From: Lachnospiraceae bacterium
GTDB taxonomy: Bacteria; Bacillota; Clostridia; Lachnospirales; Lachnospiraceae
Reading direction: 5' to 3'
Length of the DNA stretch: 64,000 nucleotides
Assembly (NCBI GenBank): GCA_910574885.1
Contig: CAJTDD010000020.1
Location: forward strand, 1 to 64,000
The first letter of the stretch is position 1, and each line of letters starts with the position of its first letter. Below the pieces are notes generated by a model. It ran no database searches, had not been told where the DNA came from, and saw only the letters and a program-made list of their open reading frames with translations. The position numbers and the translations under genes were made by a program. Shown here in pieces: positions 33,660-42,236 of the stretch.

Positions 33660-34784
33660 ATGAAAGTAGAAAAATTTGTGGAAATCATAGGCGCCGACTT
33701 TTATACAGGAGTTCCGGACAGCCAGTTGAAGGCGTTGTGCAATTATTTGATGAATACATACGGTATTGATCCACAGCATCATGTGATTGCAGCTAACGAG
33801 GGAAACTGTGCCGCCCTGGCGGCAGGATACCATCTGGCTGCCGGAAAGACGCCGGTAGTCTATATGCAGAACTCGGGAGTAGGAAATGTGATGAACCCGG
33901 CTGCAAGTCTTTTAAATGACAAAGTGTATGCAATTCCTGTGATATTTATAATCGGCTGGCGGGGAGAACCGGGGATTCATGACGAACCTCAGCATATTTT
34001 CCAGGGGGAAGTGACCGTAAAGCTGTTGGAGGACATGGATATAAAGACATTTATCATTGGGAAAGACACTTCGGATGATGAAGCTAGGAATGCCATGGTA
34101 CAGTTTAGGGAGGAGCTGGCGTTAGGAAAAGACGTGGCGTTTGTCATCCGTAAAGGCGCGCTTAGTTATGATGAAACGGTCGTCTATGAAAATGATAACA
34201 CGATGATGCGCGAAGAGATTATCAGGCATATTGTCAGAGTATCTGGTGAAGATCCGATTATCAGCACGACGGGAAAAGCGTCAAGGGAATTATTTGAAAC
34301 AAGGGCGGCTAACGGTCAATCTCACAAATATGACTTTCTGACAGTTGGCTCGATGGGACACAGCAGTTCGATTGCTCTTGGGGTGGCCATCCATAAACCT
34401 GGGCGGCGTGTCTGGTGTATTGACGGCGACGGGGCGGCTCTTATGCATATGGGGGCTATGGCTGTGATTGGTTCCTGCAGGCCGGAGAACTTGGTTCATG
34501 TCATTATTAACAATGGAGCGCACGAGACGGTGGGCGGGATGCCAACGGCGGCAGGGGCGATAGACTTGGTGCAGATTGCCCTTGCATGCGGTTATACGAG
34601 AGGGGGGTCTGTATCTGATTTTGAGGCTCTTGATGCGGCGTTGGAGGAGGCAAAAGGAGGTAAAGGACCGATTTTGATAGAAGTAAAATGCGGCATCGGG
34701 GCGAGAGAGGATCTTGGAAGGCCCACGACTACGGCGATTGAGAATAAGCGGAGCTTTATGGAATATTTAGCCGCGCTTGAATGA
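33660..34784 (+). CDS. aepY: Phosphonopyruvate decarboxylase
   Basis: TPP-dependent decarboxylase of about 374 residues that turns phosphonopyruvate into phosphonoacetaldehyde, pulling the unfavourable PEP mutase equilibrium forward. It has the N-terminal FYTGVPDSQL and the catalytic-glutamate region HVIAANEGNCAALAAGYH, and the C-terminal TPP motif beginning GDGAAL and ending VHVIINN about 25 residues later. The ATG at 33660 starts MKVEKF; an upstream TTG at 33624 is less likely. It is the last gene of the long operon. Confidence 0.9.
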   Translation: MKVEKFVEIIGADFYTGVPDSQLKALCNYLMNTYGIDPQHHVIAANEGNCAALAAGYHLAAGKTPVVYMQNSGVGNVMNPAASLLNDKVYAIPVIFIIGWRGEPGIHDEPQHIFQGEVTVKLLEDMDIKTFIIGKDTSDDEARNAMVQFREELALGKDVAFVIRKGALSYDETVVYENDNTMMREEIIRHIVRVSGEDPIISTTGKASRELFETRAANGQSHKYDFLTVGSMGHSSSIALGVAIHKPGRRVWCIDGDGAALMHMGAMAVIGSCRPENLVHVIINNGAHETVGGMPTAAGAIDLVQIALACGYTRGGSVSDFEALDAALEEAKGGKGPILIEVKCGIGAREDLGRPTTTAIENKRSFMEYLAALE

Positions 34785-34794
34785 TAAAAAAAGT

Positions 34795-34842
34795 CTGTCT
34801 GCATTATATCTGGCAAAACTCCGCAGAATATAATGCAGACAG
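34795..34842 (-). terminator. Terminator for the beta-glucosidase gene
   Basis: A perfect 15-bp stem (34795-34809 with 34828-34842) around an 18-base loop. On the - strand it is followed by a run of seven T bases, so it terminates the leftward beta-glucosidase gene. On the + strand there is no T run, though it may still slow transcripts leaving the phosphonate genes. Confidence 0.8.
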
Positions 34843-34876
34843 TACACTAGAATGAAACCTGGTCATTATGTAGATT

Positions 34877-37144
34877 TTACAACTGATTCATCTTCTCAAT
34901 CATATCCAGAAGCTCTTTTTTTCCACACATCCCATAGGACACAACATTGCGCAGCGGCATACATGCCACCATCGCATGATTCATCGCATCGCTGATAGCC
35001 ACGTCTCCATCCTCTTTCTTGTCGCCCTCAGAAGACATCCCGAATATTCCTTCCAACTGCTTCTTAAAATGCGCCACATATCCCGCAGTACGTTCGTCTG
35101 CAAGCAATTCTCCAAGCGTCGTATTCATATGCACCTGAATCGGAAGCCGCTTCTTTGCTGTCAGATGCACGTTTCCCGACAGCCGCATATCACGGGAAGA
35201 TGCGCCGATTAGAATCTTATAGTCGCCGGAAGCCGCATACCAATCCTTGATTCCCACGTTATACCATGCAAAACTCCTGTAATTCAGAGTGAAAACCACG
35301 GTCTTTGTCTCACCAGGCGTTAAGGATACTTTCTCGTATCCCTTCAACTCCCGGATTGGACGGCGTGCCGCTTTGGTCTGGTCGCTTATGTATAACTGGA
35401 CAATCTCTTTCCCCTCCATATCGCCGGTATTCGTCACATCCACAGAAACCGTCACGGTATCATCTTCTCCGATTTCAGTTTTGTTAATCTTCAAATTACT
35501 GTAGGCGAAACTGGTATAAGAAAGCCCGTACCCGAAGGGGAAAGCTACCGGCATTTCTTTCGCGTCATAGTAACGGTATCCGACGAAAATGCCTTCCTGG
35601 TAGTTTACATTTTTCCCATCTCCGAAAGAAAGGTAAGAGGGATTGTCAGACAGCTTATAAGGCATCGTCTCCGCCAGTTTCCCGCAAGGACACGCTTTGC
35701 CAAACAGGATGTCGGCGACGGCTTCTCCCACGGCCTGCCCGCCGAGATACGCCTCCAGAAGCCCTTTTACGCCTGAGAGCCAAGGCATTTCCACAGGAGA
35801 ACCATTGTGCAGGACGATGATTACCTCGGATTGTACGGCAAGGATTTCATCAATCAAACGGTTCTGGCACTCGGGCAGACGCATATGTGTACGGTCATAT
35901 CCTTCGGACTCAAAGCTGTCCGGAAGTCCTGCAAAGATAACAACCTTATCTGCCGCTTTCGCAGTTTCTACTGCTTCTTTTGCAAGCGTCTCGTCGTAAA
36001 TGTCGTCGTTAGCCGGGAATCCTTTGGCATAAGTGATATTTGCATTTTCGGAAACAGCATCTAAGGCGCTGCTGACACGGAAACTGTTGATATGGGAGCT
36101 TCCGCCGCCCTGAAAACGGGGCTTTTTGGCAAATTCTCCGATAAATGCAATCTTTTCCGTCTCTTTTAGCGGGAGTATGGAATCATTTTTCAGCAGAACC
36201 ATGGATTCTGCCGCGATTTTTTTCGCAAGGTCATGGTCAGCTTCCAGCGTAAACGCCTGTTCCTCCCGGTGGTCCGTATATTCAAATATAATGTTCAAAA
36301 TGCGCTCCACAGCCTGGTCAAGAATCGCTTCATCCAGAGAGCCGTCTTTCACTGCCTCGACAATTTCTTTGTCATAAACGCCGTTGGATGACGGCATCTC
36401 AAGTTCCAGTCCGGCCTTTAACCCTGCCACACGGTCATTGACAGCGCCCCAGTCGGACATCACGTATCCTTTGAATCCCCATTCATCACGCAGGACTTCC
36501 GTCAGGAGCCACGGATTCTCAGAGGCGAAGGTTCCGTTAATTTGGTTGTAGGAACACATGAATGTGTAAGGCTGGGCTTTCTTAACGGCAGTCTCGAACG
36601 CCGGGAAATAGATTTCCCGCAAGGTGCGCTCGTCTGCGTCGGAGGAGGAACTCATGCGGTTGAATTCCTGATTATTTGCGGCAAAATGCTTGATTGAGGT
36701 TCCCACATGGTGTTCCTGTACGCCGTTTATGAATGCGGCGGCTGTTTCCCCTGCAAGGTAGGGATCTTCGGAATAATACTCAAAATTACGCCCGCATAAA
36801 GGGGAACGTTTAATGTTGACGGCAGGTCCAAGGACGACGGAGAGGTCGTTTGCCTGAGCTTCTTTTCCGATGGCGTCGCCGAATTCATGCATGAGATCAC
36901 GGTCGAAAGAGCATGCGCTTAATACGGCGGGCGGGAAACATACGGCTTTAATACTGTCGTTGATTCCAAGATGGTCTGCCTGTTCATCCTGCTTGCGTAG
37001 GCCGTGGGGGCCGTCGCTTACCATTACGCTTGGGATGCCAAGCCGTTCCACACCTTTGAGGTGCCAGAAATCAAGGCCGGAGCACATTCCGGCTTTTTCT
37101 TCCAGAGTCATCTGGCTGATGAGTTCTTTTACATTTCGGTTCAT
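34877..37144 (-). CDS. GH3 beta-glucosidase
   Basis: Glycoside hydrolase family 3 enzyme of 755 residues without a signal peptide, so it acts on imported oligosaccharides in the cytoplasm. It has the N-terminal barrel with the nucleophile Asp in YVMSDWGAVND, the substrate motif KHFAANNQEFNR, the second alpha/beta domain with HNGSPVEMPW, and a fibronectin-III-like domain from about residue 560 (VSVDVTNTGDMEGKE). The last 80 residues form a small extra helical domain seen in the BglB-like subgroup. ATG has GGAGATACTG upstream on its strand. It is divergent from an AraC gene, its probable regulator. Confidence 0.92.
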   Translation of the reverse strand: MNRNVKELISQMTLEEKAGMCSGLDFWHLKGVERLGIPSVMVSDGPHGLRKQDEQADHLGINDSIKAVCFPPAVLSACSFDRDLMHEFGDAIGKEAQANDLSVVLGPAVNIKRSPLCGRNFEYYSEDPYLAGETAAAFINGVQEHHVGTSIKHFAANNQEFNRMSSSSDADERTLREIYFPAFETAVKKAQPYTFMCSYNQINGTFASENPWLLTEVLRDEWGFKGYVMSDWGAVNDRVAGLKAGLELEMPSSNGVYDKEIVEAVKDGSLDEAILDQAVERILNIIFEYTDHREEQAFTLEADHDLAKKIAAESMVLLKNDSILPLKETEKIAFIGEFAKKPRFQGGGSSHINSFRVSSALDAVSENANITYAKGFPANDDIYDETLAKEAVETAKAADKVVIFAGLPDSFESEGYDRTHMRLPECQNRLIDEILAVQSEVIIVLHNGSPVEMPWLSGVKGLLEAYLGGQAVGEAVADILFGKACPCGKLAETMPYKLSDNPSYLSFGDGKNVNYQEGIFVGYRYYDAKEMPVAFPFGYGLSYTSFAYSNLKINKTEIGEDDTVTVSVDVTNTGDMEGKEIVQLYISDQTKAARRPIRELKGYEKVSLTPGETKTVVFTLNYRSFAWYNVGIKDWYAASGDYKILIGASSRDMRLSGNVHLTAKKRLPIQVHMNTTLGELLADERTAGYVAHFKKQLEGIFGMSSEGDKKEDGDVAISDAMNHAMVACMPLRNVVSYGMCGKKELLDMIEKMNQL

Positions 37145-37297
37145 GGTCAGTATCTCCTTTACATAAGATATTGTTTTTGGATACTTTAAATTTACCAGTT
37201 ATATGATAAAATATATAGTAATTTCTTGTTAAATATAGTAAAATTTTGTTAATACGTTTAGATGCAGAGTGCGAATATCAGGATTTGGAGAATGCCC
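37145..37297. promoter_or_regulatory. Divergent AT-rich promoter region between GH3 and AraC genes
   Basis: A 153-bp, very AT-rich stretch holding the ribosome sites and presumably both promoters. TATGATAAAATAT and TAGTAATTTCTTGTTAAATATAGTAAAATTTTGTTAAT-type repeats (TAGTAA/TAGTAAA) around 37205-37250 could be -10 boxes or regulator half-sites. No single pair of boxes is convincing. Confidence 0.4.
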
Positions 37298-38020
37298 ATG
37301 AATAAGAAAACGGATTTTTTGAAGGCATATAGAGAAGAGAGTATGTTTGAGAGGAGAGAGCTTGCGCAGCCTCACATGTCATATGCATATGAGAAGGAGA
37401 AATACCGGGTTATCCGGGAAGGTCGGGTGGACTTGTTGGATTCCGTGGCTCGGATTCCTCCGGATGGGACGGAAGGCATCCTGTCAAAGGATGCACTCCG
37501 CCACCAGAAGAATATGCTGATTGCCGCCATCACCATATTTACCAGGTATGCCATGGACGGTGGACTTCCGGAAGAGCTGGCGTATGCCATGAGCGACAGC
37601 TATATTTTGAAGGGAGAGGAGTGTACTTCGGCTGAGGAGTTAGGTAAACTCAGCGACCGGGCTTTCCGGGAATACACTTATGCGGTGGCGAGAAACAGGC
37701 ATTACAGCAGTAAGATAGAGGCGGCTCTGCACTATATTACGATTCATCTCCATGAGAAGATTACGCTGGAAAATGCGGCGGATGCAGTAGGATTAAGTCC
37801 ATGCCATTTGTCCCGGATTTTCAAGAAAGAAGTAGGGATGTCTATCGTTGATTACGTGCAGAAGGAACGGGTAGAGGCGGCAAAACATATGCTGGTCAAT
37901 TCGGATGAGACGCTGGCGTCAATCAGCCAGTACTTGTATTTCTCGACGCAGAGTTATTTTATCAGGATATTCAGGAAATACACGGGAATGACTCCGGGGC
38001 AGTATAGGCGGAGTCATTAA
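37298..38020 (+). CDS. AraC-family transcriptional regulator
   Basis: About 240 residues with a C-terminal AraC/XylS double helix-turn-helix: IEAALHYITIHLHEKITLENAA (part: ALHYITIHLHEK), LSPCHLSRIFKKEVG and STQSYFIRIFRKYTGMTPGQYR. The N-terminal 130 residues are alpha-helical and lack an obvious cupin sugar-binding fold. ATG 37298, seven bases after GGAG, is chosen over those at 37262 and 37292. It lies divergent to the GH3 gene, so it probably activates it in response to a beta-glucoside. Confidence 0.88.
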   Translation: MNKKTDFLKAYREESMFERRELAQPHMSYAYEKEKYRVIREGRVDLLDSVARIPPDGTEGILSKDALRHQKNMLIAAITIFTRYAMDGGLPEELAYAMSDSYILKGEECTSAEELGKLSDRAFREYTYAVARNRHYSSKIEAALHYITIHLHEKITLENAADAVGLSPCHLSRIFKKEVGMSIVDYVQKERVEAAKHMLVNSDETLASISQYLYFSTQSYFIRIFRKYTGMTPGQYRRSH

Positions 38021-38042
38021 GCAGAAGAGAGGTGCGATCTTT

Positions 38043-38231
38043 ATGTACATAACGGTAAAGCAGGCAGCAGAAAAGTGGGGGATTTCCGACAGACGAGTGC
38101 GTATACTTTGCTCGGAAGGAAAGATTTCAGGAGTTACACGAGAAGGGCGAAGTTGGATGATTTCATCAGATGCGAAAAAACCGGAGGATGGACTCTTGGT
38201 GCAATGGAAAAGCTGTTTGCGGGTTATGTGA
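38043..38231 (+). CDS. Small helix-turn-helix (excisionase/MerR-like) protein, possibly truncated
   Basis: A 62-residue protein with a MerR/Xis-type winged helix: ITVKQAAEKWGISDRRVRIL and the wing GVTREGRSWMIS. Related proteins usually continue with a polar tail after KPEDG. Here the last 12 residues (LLVQWKSCLRVM) look out of frame, while another frame continues to 38275 with a helical stretch, so a late frameshift is possible. AGAGAGGTGCGATCTTT precedes the ATG. Function is unknown beyond likely DNA binding. Confidence 0.6.
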   Translation: MYITVKQAAEKWGISDRRVRILCSEGKISGVTREGRSWMISSDAKKPEDGLLVQWKSCLRVM

Positions 38232-38316
38232 ATGCGAGGTTGGACAGTTACTTGAAGATGCTGGAGATATCATAAATCCGCATTATCTGTCCGGATAGGA
38301 AACCCTCGCAGGCTGG

Positions 38317-38361
38317 AACGGTCAATAGGCTATCTCTTGTTATACCCCATTGACCGTTTTT
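38317..38361. repeat. 45-bp palindromic repeat, copy 1
   Basis: AACGGTCAAT and ATTGACCGTT arms separated by 22 bases and followed by T5. It differs from copy 2 (40957-41001) at only three positions, all in the interior. It can serve as a terminator for the small HTH gene, but near-identity of loop and stem to the second copy points to a mobile repeat. Confidence 0.7.
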
Positions 38362-38423
38362 AGAGCTGATATCCGGTTGTCAGTATTCACAGGGAGAGAG
38401 ATTCGATCTTACAACTGTGCTGT

Positions 38424-38606
38424 CTAATGCTGTAGGTATCCCAGATGGACAAGGAGCTTCAGAACATCATCTTTAGAGTGGAATGTAACTATATCATTTG
38501 TAAAACTATGGATATTAACAGTGATATGGTTGATTACCTGATTGCAGTAGCAGATTAATCCGGTCTTGTCGATATAGATTTTTACGAAAGGATATCCTTC
38601 CTGCAA
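38424..38606 (-). pseudogene. Remnant of an AAA-ATPase-like / DUF1703 protein
   Basis: A 60-codon leftward frame containing SFTNDIVTFHSKDDVLKLLVHLGYL, split here as TFHSKDDVLKLL and VHLGYL. This matches the C-terminal part of the large AAA-ATPase-like proteins with a PD-(D/E)XK end that are abundant in gut clostridia. The first 30 residues are not family-like and the protein stops right after the motif, so it is a decayed fragment. It overlaps the end of the ABC permease gene. Confidence 0.45.
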
Positions 38607-39370
38607 TACCGATAGAATCCCACTCCAATCCCAATCACCGTAAGGCTAAGCCCCACCGAAAGATATTTCACATCCAGACACTCATCCGCAATAATATCCG
38701 CGCTCTCCGTATAGCCAAAGGGTGTCAGATATTTCAAGAATTTCACCTGCTCCGTCAGATTCGCAATAATATTCAGAAAGTAAAGAAGAGCAGCCATGCC
38801 AAGCCCGATTCCTGCGCCTCCCTGATTTAAGAAAGCCGATATCCCGAAACAAACGGAAGCCACCTCAACCTGCAAGATAAAATAGGCAAGGAACAACAAA
38901 AAGAGCGGGCGAATGTCCGGCGTCTCCCCGATTGCACAGATAGAGACAGCGGTAACGGCGGCTACGGAAAGATTCAGGAGCAAAATCTGTATCAACACAG
39001 AAACCAACTTCTTGCCCACGATTTCCCGGCGGCTGACCGGATGAGTGAGGAGGAATTCCGCTGTCTGTTCCTTCTCTTCCTTCACTAACACAGAGATGCC
39101 CAGAAGAGCCGCAAAAAAAGCGCCCCCAAGCCCCAGGATATTGCCGCATTCCACGCCGAAGAACCCCATGAATTCGCCAAAATTAAGCCTGTCCATGCCA
39201 AAAGCGGCGGAAAAGCCGCCCATTTCGGCGAACACCGCGCTGACGTCCCCCATCTGTGTCTCCATTTCCGGATATATGAGGACACAGAGCGCCATCATCA
39301 ATGCTATCACCATTGTCCATATGAGTAAGGTTATCCGTCCCTGTTTCAATTCGTGTTTTATCATAACCAT
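38582..39370 (-). CDS. ABC-2 type transporter permease
   Basis: Membrane permease of about 262 residues with six hydrophobic segments, in the ABC-2 family of drug, lipid or peptide exporters. GAGGAG six bases before ATG 39370 (reading MVMIKHELKQG) is better than the GTG overlapping the ATPase stop. The loop LLTHPVSRREIVGKKL is the typical coupling segment (TxPxSRxxxxxxK) of this family. It forms one operon with the ATPase and TetR genes. Confidence 0.87.
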   Translation of the reverse strand: MVMIKHELKQGRITLLIWTMVIALMMALCVLIYPEMETQMGDVSAVFAEMGGFSAAFGMDRLNFGEFMGFFGVECGNILGLGGAFFAALLGISVLVKEEKEQTAEFLLTHPVSRREIVGKKLVSVLIQILLLNLSVAAVTAVSICAIGETPDIRPLFLLFLAYFILQVEVASVCFGISAFLNQGGAGIGLGMAALLYFLNIIANLTEQVKFLKYLTPFGYTESADIIADECLDVKYLSVGLSLTVIGIGVGFYRYCRKDILS

Positions 39371-39384
39371 ATGAATTCTCCTCA

Positions 39385-40248
39385 CTATCCATAATAATGC
39401 ATAAATATCTCTTCCAAATCCGGCTCGGTAATGGAAACATCCGTAAGGCTCAGCCTGGCCAGAACATGCAGCAAATCCTTCAGACTGCCGCCATAAAGAA
39501 AACTTACGGAATCCCCGTCTGTCTGCACATCCTTCATGTCTGGCAGCTCAAGCGGCAGTTTCGCGCCCCTTAGCCGAACCCGTTTCGTATCAGTATGCCC
39601 AAGATTTTGTGTACTGTCTGAAACCAGCAGGCGCCCTTCTCGGATGACAGCCGCGTGCCGGCAGTACCGCTGGACTTCCGAAAGGATATGAGAAGATACG
39701 AAGATGGTAGCTCCGTTCTTATTGCGCTCTTCCAATATCGAATAGAACTCCCGCTGCATCAGCGGGTCCAGCCCGCTGGTAGGTTCATCCAGAATGCAGA
39801 CCTCGGGCATATGCTGGAGCGCGCAGACGATGGAAACCTTCTTGCGGTTGCCAAGGGACAGTTCACGGATTTTTTTGTTCACATCCAGTTCCAGACGCTC
39901 ACAGAGATTTCTCGCTTCTGCGCGGCAATCCCTGCGGCGCAGCTCGGCGGAGAAGCCAATTACATCCCGGACTCGCATATTACGGTAAAAGGAAGCCTCC
40001 GAAGGCATATATCCCACATGGGAGAGAATCTCCTCTTTTTGGCGGCTGATATCCATGCCGAGAATCTGCGCGCTTCCCTCCGAAGGCGAGGTCAATCCAA
40101 GAAGGGTGCGGATCGTGGTGCTCTTCCCGGCGCCGTTAGGCCCGATGAAACCGAAGAAATCTCCCTGTTCCACGGTCAGGTTCATATCCGTGATTCCCCG
40201 TGCCCTTCCATAATATTTTGTCAGTGAAGTGGTTTTGATCGCATCCAT
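39385..40248 (-). CDS. ABC transporter ATP-binding protein
   Basis: ATPase subunit of 287 residues. Walker A is GPNGAGKS at about residue 36, the signature is LSLGNRKKV, Walker B is VCILDEPTSGLD and the switch His is in SSHILSEV. The C-terminal extension is typical of CcmA/BcrA-like drug or bacteriocin exporters. It should energise the permease encoded just downstream on the same strand. Confidence 0.92.
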   Translation of the reverse strand: MDAIKTTSLTKYYGRARGITDMNLTVEQGDFFGFIGPNGAGKSTTIRTLLGLTSPSEGSAQILGMDISRQKEEILSHVGYMPSEASFYRNMRVRDVIGFSAELRRRDCRAEARNLCERLELDVNKKIRELSLGNRKKVSIVCALQHMPEVCILDEPTSGLDPLMQREFYSILEERNKNGATIFVSSHILSEVQRYCRHAAVIREGRLLVSDSTQNLGHTDTKRVRLRGAKLPLELPDMKDVQTDGDSVSFLYGGSLKDLLHVLARLSLTDVSITEPDLEEIFMHYYG

Positions 40249-40315
40249 TTTTCACACAAGCTCCTTTCTGAGGTATCCATTGCATGCTTCCCGGGGTGCC
40301 TTTTGGATATATTTT

Positions 40316-40933
40316 TTAAGAGGACTTACGCAGGTAAACATTTTTCCAAAATGCCAACATTGCCCCGAAATCCGCTTCCAGCGTCTTGGCGTCTAATGTC
40401 TCCCCGCGCTGTACAATCTCCCACAGATATCCTACAGACATCAGATAAATCTGCCTGTGCATCATCGCAAGATCCAGCCCGGGAATAAAATCGTCGGGAT
40501 TCAGTCCGGCAAGGGCGTCTGCCGCCTTCCGGTCAAAATGCTGCCGGTAGCTTTTCTGGATATGTTCATAGACGGCCGGTTCCTTTTCGTAAAATGCCTT
40601 CATGGCAAATGCCGCCATGTCTGGGTAGCGGCACATCATCTGTATTTTCGCGTACATGCCCCGCTCCATCATTTCAAATAAATCCGTGGAATCATAACAG
40701 CGGTTCTCTGCAAGATATTCGCAGGTGAGATCCGCCGCTTTGTTCCATAGGAAGAGGTACAGCTCTTTCTTATTTTGGAAGTAATGGAACAGGAGGGATT
40801 TGCTGATCCCCGCCTCATCCGCAATCTCCTGCATAGGGCTTTTGCGGTAGGAATTCTGTGAAAATACACGGAATCCGGCATTGATGATCCGCTGTTGCTT
40901 TTCCGGAGGAAGGGTATAGAATCTTTCATTCAT
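40316..40933 (-). CDS. TetR-family transcriptional regulator
   Basis: A 205-residue TetR regulator. The N-terminal helix-turn-helix covers ISKSLLFHYFQNKKELYLFL, preceded by QRIINAGFRVFSQNSY. It is the first gene of the TetR-ATPase-permease operon and probably represses it. The C-terminal ligand domain gives no clue to the inducer. Confidence 0.92.
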   Translation of the reverse strand: MNERFYTLPPEKQQRIINAGFRVFSQNSYRKSPMQEIADEAGISKSLLFHYFQNKKELYLFLWNKAADLTCEYLAENRCYDSTDLFEMMERGMYAKIQMMCRYPDMAAFAMKAFYEKEPAVYEHIQKSYRQHFDRKAADALAGLNPDDFIPGLDLAMMHRQIYLMSVGYLWEIVQRGETLDAKTLEADFGAMLAFWKNVYLRKSS

Positions 40934-40956
40934 ATGGAAATTCCTCGCTGACTAAA

Positions 40957-41001
40957 ACGGTCAATAGGTTATCTCTTATTATACTCCATTGACCGTTTTT
41001 G
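40957..41001. repeat. 45-bp palindromic repeat, copy 2
   Basis: Same arms as copy 1 at 38317, extended to 12 bp by flanking A/T bases, with three interior differences. It lies between the TetR start and the 3' end of the leftward alcohol dehydrogenase, where it would end that gene's transcript. The two copies bracket the ABC/TetR operon. Confidence 0.7.
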
Positions 41002-41035
41002 AGAAGACTATTTATAAAAGATTTTTTTCAAACGA

Positions 41036-42202
41036 TTAGACTGCTAATCTTAAAATGTCAACAAATTCCTTTACATGCAAGGACACATAATGGCCGACTG
41101 GCGAGGTATCGTTGTTCGTGGCCCTAACCGCCATTTCTTCAAAATGCGTATCGTCGATGCCCATCTCTGTCAAAGTTGTCTTTAGATTCAACGATTTGAA
41201 AAAGTCTTCCAATTTGTCTGCCAGAAGGCATGCCATCTCTTCCTCCGTATAGTGGTAGGAATCGATGCCAAAGACTCGGTTTGCAAGCTGCGCAAGTTTG
41301 TAAGGCTTGATTTTTGCCATATATCTGCACCATGCAACGAGGACGACTGCCATGCCTTCGCCATGAGTAATCCCGTATTGGGCACTGAGCTCATGCTCAA
41401 TCCGGTGTGAGCCCCAGTCGGCGGCGCGTCCTGTATCAAGGATGCCGTTGTGTGCAATAGACGCCAGCCACTGGATTTCTGCACGGGCATTATAATCCGC
41501 AGGTTCTTTCATTAGGCGCAGTGAGTTTACCAGAGCCGCCTTGATAGCGCCTTCAATCATATAGTCTGTGGTGTCTGTGTGGCTCACATCCGAGAAATAT
41601 CTCTCCAGCAAGTGGGAGAGGATATCGGCACATCCGCAGGAGGTCTGGTATGCCGGAAGCCCCAGGGTGTATTTGGGATTCATGATAGCAAATTTCGGTA
41701 TGATCATATCGTCCTCAAATCCCAGCTTCATCAATCCGTTTGAAATGATAGCTGCATTGGACGTCTCGGACCCACTTGCCGGAAGTGTCGTAATTGCGCC
41801 CACAGAAACGGCATATTCCGGCGCTGCCGTTCCGTCAAAGAAATCCCACACGTCGCCTCCATAAGGAATTCCAAGGGCGATTGCCTTGGCCGTATCCACA
41901 GAGCTTCCGCCCCCGGCTGCAAGGACAAAATCCACGGAGTGTTCTTTGGAAACCGCGACCAGCTTGCGGATTAGTTCAATCTTTGGATTTGGCACAACGT
42001 CGCCGCATTCCAGAAAATCAATATCCAAACGGCTGCATGCATCCTTGATTACATCCCAGATTCCAAGTGTCTTAATAAAATCCCCGCTGTATACAAACAT
42101 CAGAGAAGTGACTTTATATTTTTTTAGCAGTTGATAGATATTCTGTTGCGCCCCATCTCCAAAAAAGATTTGGGCTGGATTGTTATAGTGAAAGTTTAGC
42201 AT
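41036..42202 (-). CDS. Iron-containing alcohol dehydrogenase (BDH-like)
   Basis: Iron-dependent alcohol dehydrogenase of 388 residues, butanol-dehydrogenase subgroup. It has VLAAGGGSSVDTAKAIALG, TLPASGSETSNAAI and the metal ligand regions DILSHLLERY and THGEGMAVVL (with a second His upstream, RIEHELSAQYG). It would reduce an aldehyde with NAD(P)H. It is encoded beside the DeoR gene and opposite the sugar-salvage operon, so reducing the aldehyde released by the class II aldolase is a likely task. Confidence 0.92.
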   Translation of the reverse strand: MLNFHYNNPAQIFFGDGAQQNIYQLLKKYKVTSLMFVYSGDFIKTLGIWDVIKDACSRLDIDFLECGDVVPNPKIELIRKLVAVSKEHSVDFVLAAGGGSSVDTAKAIALGIPYGGDVWDFFDGTAAPEYAVSVGAITTLPASGSETSNAAIISNGLMKLGFEDDMIIPKFAIMNPKYTLGLPAYQTSCGCADILSHLLERYFSDVSHTDTTDYMIEGAIKAALVNSLRLMKEPADYNARAEIQWLASIAHNGILDTGRAADWGSHRIEHELSAQYGITHGEGMAVVLVAWCRYMAKIKPYKLAQLANRVFGIDSYHYTEEEMACLLADKLEDFFKSLNLKTTLTEMGIDDTHFEEMAVRATNNDTSPVGHYVSLHVKEFVDILRLAV

Positions 42203-42236
42203 CGTAATCCTCCTAAAGTTTACCTTAATTTTGGGT

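Noticed and set aside
38075-38275. Second reading frame overlapping the small HTH gene
   Set aside because: No family features at its start; at most its end is the shifted tail of the HTH protein.
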